Positions 55,136 through 62,204 of a DNA stretch of 64,000 nt are shown here, piece by piece; positions within the stretch are counted from its first letter, which is position 1; each line of letters opens with the position of its first letter. The notes beneath the pieces were generated by a model. It worked only from the letters and a program-made list of their open reading frames with translations, had not been told where the DNA came from and searched no databases. Position numbers and translations under genes: made by a program. The DNA lies in contig CAVPFA010000003.1 of the NCBI GenBank assembly GCA_963703655.1, positions 1,178,001-1,242,000 on the forward strand, written 5' to 3'. Source of the DNA: CAVPFA01 sp963703655 (GTDB lineage Bacteria; Actinomycetota; Acidimicrobiia; Acidimicrobiales; Bog-793).

Positions 55136-55741
55136 TCAACGAGGCCGGTCGGCGCCCTCTCGGGCTGCCAGCTGCGAGGCGCCGGACTCGAACTGTGCGG
55201 CCTCGCTGGTGACAGGAACCGCAAGCAGGCCGGGCTGGGCGACGGGGTCGTGTTGGCCGGCCGGGACCGGGCCGGCGCCGGCCGCACGGTGCCCGAACAG
55301 GAAACGGTTGAACAAGAAGTACCGGCCTGTCCAGATGCAGGCGTAGGTCAGGAGATTGGCACCGTTGACGATGAGCGCCCGCTCGAGCGACCCGCTCGCG
55401 ATGCGATCGGCGTTGTGGGCGGCTACCCCCACCGCGATGGTCGACAGCGCCATGCCGAGAAACGAGATCGACCAGAAAGGCACGACTTCTCGCCACATGC
55501 TCGAACGGCCGGACTTGCCCCAGGTCCAGGTCCGGTTGAGGTAGTACGCCGGAACCGAGGCGACGGCCGTGGCGATCAGGTTGCTCTCTGTCGCCGTGCC
55601 GATCGCGAATACGTGGTAGGCGAGGAACAGGACTACCTGAGTCACGACGGTCGAGATGATCGAGACCGAAGCGTATTTCCAGAGCCGCCCGAAGTGCTCA
55701 GTGCGGCGGAACGCGCGCGCGCGTCTCACTAGCGAGGGCAT
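55136..55741 (-). CDS. GtrA family membrane protein
   Basis: A 201-residue protein with four membrane helices in the GtrA pattern: WKYASVSIISTVVTQVVLFLA, SVPAYYLNRTWTWGKSGR, PFWSISFLGMALSTIAV and ANLLTYACIWTGRYFLFNRF. GtrA proteins are thought to help move lipid-linked sugars across the membrane or to assist glycosyltransferases. The polar C-terminal tail (about 155-201) is not part of the fold. It lies upstream of cobT on the same strand, 51 bases away. Confidence 0.88.
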   Translation of the reverse strand: MPSLVRRARAFRRTEHFGRLWKYASVSIISTVVTQVVLFLAYHVFAIGTATESNLIATAVASVPAYYLNRTWTWGKSGRSSMWREVVPFWSISFLGMALSTIAVGVAAHNADRIASGSLERALIVNGANLLTYACIWTGRYFLFNRFLFGHRAAGAGPVPAGQHDPVAQPGLLAVPVTSEAAQFESGASQLAAREGADRPR

Positions 55742-55758
55742 CGCTGCAGTCTATCGTC

Positions 55759-55798
55759 TGATTCGTGACGGAGGCTCTTGATTCGTGACGGAGGCTCT
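55759..55798 (+). repeat. 20-base tandem duplication covering the tesB start
   Basis: Two perfect abutting copies of TGATTCGTGACGGAGGCTCT, at 55759-55778 and 55779-55798. Each holds a GTG codon and a GGAGG. The first GTG (55765) reads M-T-E-A-L-D-S-stop, and that stop overlaps the second GTG (55785), which opens tesB. The GGAGG of copy one now lies ten bases before the tesB start. Confidence 0.92.
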
Positions 55799-56663
55799 CA
55801 ACCAGCTCGTCGAGCTGCTCGATCTCGAGCCCATCGAGGTGAACATCTTCCGTGGGAGGAACGTCGACGAGACCCGCCAGCGTGTGTTCGGCGGCCAGGT
55901 AGCCGCGCAGTCCCTCGTGGCCGCCGGCCGCACCGTGGAATCTGGTCGCGTCCACTCCTTGCACTCGTACTTCCTGCGACCAGGCGACCCGGCCACACCG
56001 ATCCTGTACGAGGTCGACCGCATCCGCGATGGCCGGTCGTTCACCACCCGGCGGGTTGTCGCTATTCAGCACGGCCGCGCCATCTTCAACCTCCAATGCT
56101 CCTTCCACATCGACGAGGGGCCCGGTCTCGTTCACCAGGCGGCCATGCCCGAGGTCCCCCGTCCGGAGGATCTGCCGACGGTCCCAGAGCGCCTCGAGCC
56201 TTATCGCGATCAGCTGCCGGACTGGTTCGTGGAGGAACGGCCACGGCCCATCGATCAGCGTTTCATCGGCGACCCGTCGTGGTTGCGGTCGACGACAGGG
56301 GAGACCCGCCAGCTTCTGTGGGTGCGCGCCGACGGGCCCTTGCCCGACGACCCCCTTCTTCACGACGCCGTGCTCGCTTACGCCTCGGACATGTCGCTCA
56401 TCGACTCGATCCTCATGCCACACGCGATCGGTTGGAGGGACCGAGCAGTCATGGTCGCGAGCCTGGACCATTGCATGTGGTTCCACCGCCCCTTGCGCGC
56501 CGACCGTTGGCTGCTTTTGGATCAGGACTCACCCAATGCCCACGGAGCACGAGGGCTGGCACGAGGGCTCGTGTTCGACGAGGAGGGCCGCCTGGTCGCG
56601 AGCCTCGTGCAGGAGGGCTTGATCCGCGTGAAGACGCAGGACTCGCCGCCGAGAGCACCCTGA
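55785..56663 (+). CDS. tesB: acyl-CoA thioesterase II
   Basis: A 292-residue double hot-dog thioesterase hydrolysing medium/long acyl-CoA. Motifs: VFGGQVAAQSLVAAGRTV, LHSYFLRPGDPATPILYEV and a second hot-dog with CMWFHRPLRADRWLL. The GTG at 55785 is used rather than the one at 55765, which hits a stop after seven codons. Divergent from gtrA with 43 bases between starts; translation may be coupled to the seven-codon leader. Confidence 0.92.
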   Translation: MTEALNQLVELLDLEPIEVNIFRGRNVDETRQRVFGGQVAAQSLVAAGRTVESGRVHSLHSYFLRPGDPATPILYEVDRIRDGRSFTTRRVVAIQHGRAIFNLQCSFHIDEGPGLVHQAAMPEVPRPEDLPTVPERLEPYRDQLPDWFVEERPRPIDQRFIGDPSWLRSTTGETRQLLWVRADGPLPDDPLLHDAVLAYASDMSLIDSILMPHAIGWRDRAVMVASLDHCMWFHRPLRADRWLLLDQDSPNAHGARGLARGLVFDEEGRLVASLVQEGLIRVKTQDSPPRAP

Positions 56664-56679
56664 GGGCCGGCGCAAGACC

Positions 56680-56949
56680 TTGGCCTTTGCCGTCACTTTC
56701 GCCATCTTCCTTGTGCTGATGGCAGTGCTGGCGGTGTTCGTCGTCCGTTTTGCCGTGCTCGAGGGCCGGCGGCGCCGGGCAGCCGGGGCCGGAGGCCGGC
56801 CGGAGCGGGAGGGGCCAGACGGTCGAGGTGGGCGGAACGCGACGGGGGGCCGGCGGAGCGAGCCGGAAGGCGGGCCGAGCGGGCCGGGGGCCGGGGCCCG
56901 CCCGGAAGGGCCTTCGGACCTCGGCAAGCCGGACGGGCCTGCCGGCTGA
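56680..56949 (+). CDS. small membrane protein with Gly/Arg/Pro-rich tail, doubtful
   Basis: An 89-residue ORF from a TTG codon. The first 27 residues form one strong membrane helix (AVTFAIFLVLMAVLAVFVVRF), followed by a disordered basic/Gly/Pro tail. A clean stop follows, and it is the only reasonable gene between tesB and ctaF, but the start codon has no clear ribosome site and the tail may be only a consequence of GC-rich sequence. No family is recognised. Confidence 0.4.
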   Translation: MAFAVTFAIFLVLMAVLAVFVVRFAVLEGRRRRAAGAGGRPEREGPDGRGGRNATGGRRSEPEGGPSGPGAGARPEGPSDLGKPDGPAG

Positions 56950-56987
56950 ACCTGGAGGACCTGCCGGCTGAACCCAGGAGGACGCGG

Positions 56988-57380
56988 TTAAACGAGCCCG
57001 CCGCGCCGGCTCTCGAAGATCACGCCGAGGAGTGCCGAGACGGCCAGGAACAGGCCCACTCCGAGGGTCCACGCGCCGAACACCAGTGAGACGGCCACCA
57101 GGGTGGCGCCGAGACCCAGGACGAACGGCCAGATGCTGCTTCCCGGAAAGGAGCCCACGACGCCGGCGCCGTCCTCGACGGAGGCCCTGGAGTCGTCCGC
57201 CGGTCGCGGGGACATCCGCCGGGACCACCAGAAGTAGTAGAGGCCGGGAACACCACCGAGCAGGAAGGTCCCGACGAGCATGAGGCTGCCGGCGTCGTCG
57301 TAGCTCGTGAACCAGTAGACGATGGCGACCAGGCCGAAGAAGAAACCGACGAAGAGAAGCACGTAGGACTCGACCTTCAT
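56988..57380 (-). CDS. ctaF: cytochrome c oxidase subunit IV, actinobacterial type
   Basis: A 130-residue membrane protein matching the small actinobacterial subunit IV: two N-terminal helices (SYVLLFVGFFFGLVAIVYWF; SLMLVGTFLLGGVPGLYYFW), a polar loop, and two C-terminal helices starting SSIWPFVLGLGATL. It is the last gene of ctaC-ctaD-ctaF; its ATG overlaps the ctaD stop by four bases. Confidence 0.9.
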   Translation of the reverse strand: MKVESYVLLFVGFFFGLVAIVYWFTSYDDAGSLMLVGTFLLGGVPGLYYFWWSRRMSPRPADDSRASVEDGAGVVGSFPGSSIWPFVLGLGATLVAVSLVFGAWTLGVGLFLAVSALLGVIFESRRGGLV

Positions 57381-59146
57381 CGGTCCGGATCTCCCGACTC
57401 GAAGGAACCGGCGCCGTCCGAGCCGGCGTCCTCGAGCTGCGCCGTGCCGTTCCCCGACGATGCGAGAGCACCGGCGAACCTCGGCTTGCCGTGGTCGAGG
57501 ACCCGGTGCTCAGGATGGTTGTAGTCCCAGACCGGGCGCTCCGATCGGATCGGCGGGATCTTCAGGAAGTTGTGGTGCGGCGGCGGCGAGCTGGTCGCCC
57601 ACTCCAGGGTGGACGCGTCCCAGGGGTTGTCGCCGGCCGGGATCGGTTTCTGCCACGACACGAACAGGTTGACCAGGAAGAGCAGCACCGCCAAGAAGAG
57701 CAGAACCGAGCCGGCGCTCGAGATCCGGTTGAGCGTCGTGAAGCCGTCGCTCGCCGCGTACTCTGCTATTCGTCTCGGCATCCCCTTCAAGCCCAGCAGG
57801 TACTGCGGATCGAAGGTGACGTTCGCACCGATAAGCATCAGCCAGAACGACGCCTTGCCTAGCCCCTCCCGGAGCATTCGGCCCGTGATCTTCGGGTACC
57901 AGAAGAAGAACCCCGCGAACGCACCCATCACGAGCGCCATCACCACACTGTGGAAGTGGGCGACGACGAAATAGGTGTCATGGGTCGCGAAGTCGATCGG
58001 CGGCGAGGCCAACAGGATGCCGGTCACCCCTCCGAGCAGGAAGGTCACGAGAAACCCGATCGCGAACAGCATGGGGGTGTCGAACTTCACCGACCCTCGC
58101 CACATCGTGCCGATCCAGTTGAAGAACTTGATCCCCGTCGGCACCGCGATCAGGTAGGACATCAGGCTGAAGAAGGGCAGCAGCACGACGCCCGTGGTGA
58201 ACATGTGGTGCGCCCAGACGCTGGTCGACAGGGCGGCGATGGACATCGTCGCGAATACCATGCCGCGGTAGCCGAAGATCGGCTTGCGGGAGAAGACCGA
58301 GAGCACGTCGGTGACGATCCCGAAGTAAGGCAGGGCGAGGATGTAGACCTCCGGGTGACCGAAGAACCAGAAGAGGTCCTGCCAGAGGACGGGGACGCCC
58401 CCACCGGCGACCGTGAAGATGTGAGCGCCGAGATGGCGGTCGCACCAGAGCAGGATCAGCGCGCTCGTGAACACCGGGAAGGCGATGAGGATCAGGATGC
58501 CGGTCACGAGCATGTTCCAGGTGAAGATCGGCATCCGGAACATGGTCATTCCCGGAGCGCGCAGGTAGTAGATCGTGCTGACCAGGTTGACACCCGTGAA
58601 GATCGCGGAGAAACCGGTGAGGATCAGGGCCACGATCCAGAGATCGGGCCCGGCTCCCGGGGTGTTGATGGAGTTCGAAAGCGGGGCGTAGGCCACCCAG
58701 CCGAAGTCGGCTGCCGACCCGGTTGTCAGGAAGCCCAACATCATCAACGAGCCGCCGCCGAGGTAGAGCCAGTACGAGAAGGCGTTGAGCCTTGGGAACG
58801 CCATGTCCGGCGCCCCGATCTGCAGCGGGACGATGTAGTTCGCCAGCCCGCCGAACGCGACTGGCCCGACGAATAGATAGATCATCAAGCTGCCGTGCAT
58901 CGTGAACATCTCGTTGTAGGTGTGCTGCGACAACAAGGTGCTGTCCGGATTTGCGAGCTGCGCGCGGATCAGCACTGCCATGCAGCCGGCCAGGAGGAAG
59001 AAGATGACGGCGGTGATCGTGTAGCTCTTGCCGATCACCTTGTGGTCGGTCGAGGTGATCCATTTCAGGATCCCTGTCGGGCCGTGCTCGTGTTCCGGCT
59101 CCGGTGCCTCGTCGAAAACAGAAGGCCGATCGGCTAGAAGCGTCAT
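57377..59146 (-). CDS. ctaD: cytochrome c oxidase subunit I
   Basis: A 589-residue aa3-type oxidase core with twelve membrane helices. Key residues: the heme a His in FTMHGSLMIYLF, the CuB site WFFGHPEVYILALPYFG (His-Tyr cross-link), the CuB histidine pair in VWAHHMFTTG, and VAHFHSVVM (heme ligands). The PSPPHHNF-like C-terminal segment is typical of Actinobacteria. ATG 59146 (MTLLADRPS) overlaps the ctaC stop; an upstream in-frame start at 59182 is less likely. Confidence 0.95.
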   Translation of the reverse strand: MTLLADRPSVFDEAPEPEHEHGPTGILKWITSTDHKVIGKSYTITAVIFFLLAGCMAVLIRAQLANPDSTLLSQHTYNEMFTMHGSLMIYLFVGPVAFGGLANYIVPLQIGAPDMAFPRLNAFSYWLYLGGGSLMMLGFLTTGSAADFGWVAYAPLSNSINTPGAGPDLWIVALILTGFSAIFTGVNLVSTIYYLRAPGMTMFRMPIFTWNMLVTGILILIAFPVFTSALILLWCDRHLGAHIFTVAGGGVPVLWQDLFWFFGHPEVYILALPYFGIVTDVLSVFSRKPIFGYRGMVFATMSIAALSTSVWAHHMFTTGVVLLPFFSLMSYLIAVPTGIKFFNWIGTMWRGSVKFDTPMLFAIGFLVTFLLGGVTGILLASPPIDFATHDTYFVVAHFHSVVMALVMGAFAGFFFWYPKITGRMLREGLGKASFWLMLIGANVTFDPQYLLGLKGMPRRIAEYAASDGFTTLNRISSAGSVLLFLAVLLFLVNLFVSWQKPIPAGDNPWDASTLEWATSSPPPHHNFLKIPPIRSERPVWDYNHPEHRVLDHGKPRFAGALASSGNGTAQLEDAGSDGAGSFESGDPDR

Positions 59147-59958
59147 GTGGCGGCTCCCAAGGCGGAGGTCGCGCTCAACCAACTCTGGAAGGCGCCCGGA
59201 CGGACGACCTTCACGCTGAAGAGCATCTCGGAGTGGTAAAGGCCGCAGTACTGGGCGCAGTGGCCAGGGAACACGCCGAGCTGGACTGGAGTGAAGTCGA
59301 AGTGGTTCGTGACGCCAGGCAGAGCGTAGCGTCCGAAGTTGAACGAGGGAATGTAGAACGTGTGCACCACGTCATTGGACACGAGGACGATCCGCGTCGT
59401 CTCGTTCACGGGCAGCTCGAACTGGGGGTACTCCGGGGACATCGGGTTGCCGGCGAGCGCCGATGGCCTGGCTTGCGCAGTCTCGACCAACGCGATCGGC
59501 TTGCCGGCCGAGTTCAGGTACTGGAAGCTCCATCCCCACTGAAAGCCCGTGACCTTGATGGTGACCGCCGGGTGCGTGACGAGGGCGTCGATCTTGTTCT
59601 CGTCCACGACCGTGTAGAAGAAGATGACGCCGACGATGATGAGCGGCAGGACCGTGTAGATGATCTCGATGATGCGATTCCCGTGGAATTGCCGGGGCAT
59701 ATGGTCTGGATCGCGACGGCGATAGGCGATGACCGACCAGAGGATCAGGCCCCACACGAGCACGGCGACGACGAGGCCTGCGATCGTCATCCAGGACCAC
59801 AGCTTGAACTCCGTCTGAGCCTGGGTCGTGGCGCCCCGGAAGGCCCCGAAGGTGGGCAGGTTGCAGCCACCGAGGCTCAGCGCGAGGACGGCAAAAGCGG
59901 CAAGCGGGACGATCCGTTTCAGCCTGCCGAGTGCCCTGATCCCCACGAGTCGCGACAT
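59143..59958 (-). CDS. ctaC: cytochrome c oxidase subunit II (lipoprotein)
   Basis: A 271-residue subunit carrying the CuA centre. The N-terminus is a lipoprotein signal with lipobox SLGGC (Cys32), then two membrane helices (about 55-78 and 96-117). CuA ligands are His199 (VVHTF), Cys234, Cys238, His242 and Met245 in GHCAQYCGLYHSEM. ATG 59958 was chosen because the frame upstream is an Arg/Pro-rich shadow. It is the third gene of tatA-hyp-ctaC-ctaD-ctaF. Confidence 0.95.
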   Translation of the reverse strand: MSRLVGIRALGRLKRIVPLAAFAVLALSLGGCNLPTFGAFRGATTQAQTEFKLWSWMTIAGLVVAVLVWGLILWSVIAYRRRDPDHMPRQFHGNRIIEIIYTVLPLIIVGVIFFYTVVDENKIDALVTHPAVTIKVTGFQWGWSFQYLNSAGKPIALVETAQARPSALAGNPMSPEYPQFELPVNETTRIVLVSNDVVHTFYIPSFNFGRYALPGVTNHFDFTPVQLGVFPGHCAQYCGLYHSEMLFSVKVVRPGAFQSWLSATSALGAAT

Positions 59959-60004
59959 TAGCCAAGGGGTCGGAGGGGCGGCCAAACGGCGCTCCGAGGG
60001 AAGC

Positions 60005-60787
60005 TCAGAGGCCGTCCCGGTCCGCGGGCGATGCCGGTGTGGGCGGCGCAGGTTGCCCGGGCGGCACCGAAACGGGCTGTGGGGTGCCCGCCGCGGACCT
60101 GGCCGCGCGGGCGGCGCGCCCGATCCGGCGAGCGTGGCCGGTCGCCCGGCCGAGGCCCCGTACCGCAGCGGACGGAGCACCGGAGTCGCGAGCCTTGGCG
60201 ACCGCTGTCGCGACGACCCGGCCTGCCGTCGCCGCAACCAGCCCAGCGGCGTCGGCGCCGCTCGTCGGCCTCGCGCTGCCCGCAGCGGCGTCGGCGCCGC
60301 TTGTGGGCCGCGTTGCGCCCGCGCCAGGCGAGGACGGCGTGCGTGAGGGACGGCTCGCGGACTGCTGCGACAAGAACCGCCCCAGGCGGGCGGCCGTGGT
60401 CGGTGGACCGCCTGGCTCCGGCGGCGGCCGCGGCACGATCTCGGTCGTGATCGACATCCGTACCAGCACGACGGCCACGGCCTCCGTGAGGATGATCGGG
60501 ATCACCTGAAGATTGTGCAGGTAGGACAACGGCGAGAGCGCCAGCCCGAGAGCGAGCACCAGGTCGAGGTACAAGTGCATCCGCTTGGGCATGAGTCTCG
60601 CAGCTGCAAGCGGGCCCTTGGTCACGACCGCGAGTAAGCCGATCAGCCCGCCGCCGAGCACAAGGACGAGCGCCGGCCGCCCCGTCAGGTGGAGGCCGAC
60701 GCCGATGAGAGCCGCAGCGAGGGCGTACTCGGCGAGCTGATGGCCGCCGAACGGTACGTGCCGGCGCGGCGATTCAGTCGACGCCAT
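60005..60787 (-). CDS. membrane protein with Ala-rich repeated tail
   Basis: A 260-residue protein of unknown function. The N-terminal half has three or four helices (YALAAALIGVGLHLTG, LVLVLGGGLIGLLAVVT, LYLDLVLALGLALSP, VIPIILTEAVAVVLV). The C-terminal half is a disordered Ala/Arg/Pro-rich tail containing two near-identical ARPTSGADAA units and an AR-rich stretch. It lies between tatA (26 bases) and ctaC (46 bases) on the same strand, so a role in oxidase assembly is possible but unsupported. Confidence 0.7.
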   Translation of the reverse strand: MASTESPRRHVPFGGHQLAEYALAAALIGVGLHLTGRPALVLVLGGGLIGLLAVVTKGPLAAARLMPKRMHLYLDLVLALGLALSPLSYLHNLQVIPIILTEAVAVVLVRMSITTEIVPRPPPEPGGPPTTAARLGRFLSQQSASRPSRTPSSPGAGATRPTSGADAAAGSARPTSGADAAGLVAATAGRVVATAVAKARDSGAPSAAVRGLGRATGHARRIGRAARAARSAAGTPQPVSVPPGQPAPPTPASPADRDGL

Positions 60788-60813
60788 CGCCTAGCGACGA
60801 GCCGACAGTCGGA

Positions 60814-61020
60814 TCAGGTGGCGGAGGTCGTGTCGTCGGCCTTCGAGGCAGCGGGGTCACCCGCCTTGGGGTCACCCTCTTCCATACCCTTCTTGAACTC
60901 GTGGGAAGCGCTGCCCAGCCCGCGCGCGAGCTTGGGGAGCTGAGTTCCCCCGAAGAGGAGCACCACGACAATTACTGCAATCACGATCAAGCCGTCGGGA
61001 CCAAAGATCTCGGCAAGCAT
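60814..61020 (-). CDS. tatA: twin-arginine translocase subunit TatA
   Basis: A 68-residue protein with the TatA/B pattern: a membrane helix near the N-terminus (GLIVIAVIVVVLLFG), the hinge TQLPKLARGLG and an amphipathic helix SASHEFKKGMEEG, then a short polar tail. ATG 61020 has AGG-type ribosome sequence upstream; a TTG at 61056 would add 12 residues. It heads the operon that continues into ctaC-ctaD-ctaF, while the Rieske protein of the same respiratory chain carries a twin-arginine motif. Confidence 0.9.
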   Translation of the reverse strand: MLAEIFGPDGLIVIAVIVVVLLFGGTQLPKLARGLGSASHEFKKGMEEGDPKAGDPAASKADDTTSAT

Positions 61021-61216
61021 CCCGGTGATCACCTGCCTTTCTGTCTGAGTACTCAATCAGGTTAGACCCGTCCTGGCAGCTACGTGCAGCCGGGACTCTG
61101 GACCTGCTACGTGCCTGGTCGGCGATCCGGATGAACGTCCCGCCTTTCGGAGGCGGATCCGCTCCACGATCTTGCCGCGCCTCAGGGACTCGGAGGGCTG
61201 CCCCCGCCCCGGCAGA

Positions 61217-62021
61217 TCAGGTTCCGGTCCAGACCGGCGGACGCTTCTCGGCGAACGCGACCGCTCCCTCCAGCGCGTCGCTGCTGGTGAAGACGGGCAC
61301 CGTCAGCTCCGCATTGAGCTTCCAAGCCTCTTCCTCGGAGAGATCGAGGGAGCGCTTCATGAGCTCCTTCGAGACTCGTACTGCAAGCGGGGCGTTGGCG
61401 CAGATCAGCTGGGCGAGGGCCAGCGCCTCGTCGATCAGCCTTTCGGCCGGAACGACCCGGTTCACGAGTCCATAGGTCGAGCGCGCGCTGCGCGTCGATG
61501 CTGTCGCCGGTGAGAGCGAGCTCTAAAGCGATGGCTTGGGGAGCCCGTTTTGCGAGCCTGATCAGTCCGCCGCCTGCGGCCGCAAGGCCGCGTTTGACTT
61601 CGGGGATCCCGAAGACGGCATGCTCGGCCGCCACTACGAGGTCGCACGCGAGCACGATCTCGAAGCCGCCGGCCAGCGCCGCTCCGTTGACAGCAGCGAC
61701 GAGCGGCTTCGGGAATTTGCGAGAGGCAATCCCGGCGAACCCCCCGTTCGGGGACAAGATGTCACCCATCTCGCCCGCGGCAAAGGCCTTCAGGTCCATG
61801 CCGGCGCAGAATGCCCGTTCACCGGTACCAGTGAGCACGACAACCCAGACCTCGGGGTCGTCGGTCATCTCGTCGAAGGCCGCTCCGAGCGCTCGGGTGG
61901 TCGCGCCGTCGATCGCGTTGCGGGCGCCCTCCCGGTTCAGCCGGACCAGCTCGACGTGGCCGTGCCGCTCCCGTACGACCGGTTCCCCGGCGCTATTGGG
62001 TCGATCGGTTGGATCGGACAT
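61217..62021 (-). pseudogene. enoyl-CoA hydratase, frameshifted
   Basis: The ATG at 62021 opens a crotonase chain with FCAGMDLKAFAAGEMG, NGAALAGGFEIVLACD (oxyanion hole) and FGIPEVKRGLAAAGGG. At about 61470 the frame breaks after DAQRALD: the original frame becomes Arg-rich, while the next frame reads YGLVNRVVPAERLIDEAL and continues to FAEKRPPVWTGT at 61217. One extra base in GCTCGACCTATGG explains it; removing it restores a full-length gene of about 267 residues. It may be true decay or an assembly error. If intact, it would hydrate or isomerise an acyl-CoA. Confidence 0.82.
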
Positions 62022-62204
62022 GGTCGTCCCCCTTGTCGGTCGGTCGCCCTGCTCACGTCAGGCGAGTCTGCACAGTGCCTCCGTGTCGACCGAGGCTCTC
62101 ACCCGTTTCTGCCCCGAGAGTGTAAGGCTGCCCCGGGCAGGGGTCGCCGCGCCGTATCGTGGATACATCAGACGGTCTGGCGGTGGTTACGAGGTGACCC
62201 AAAG

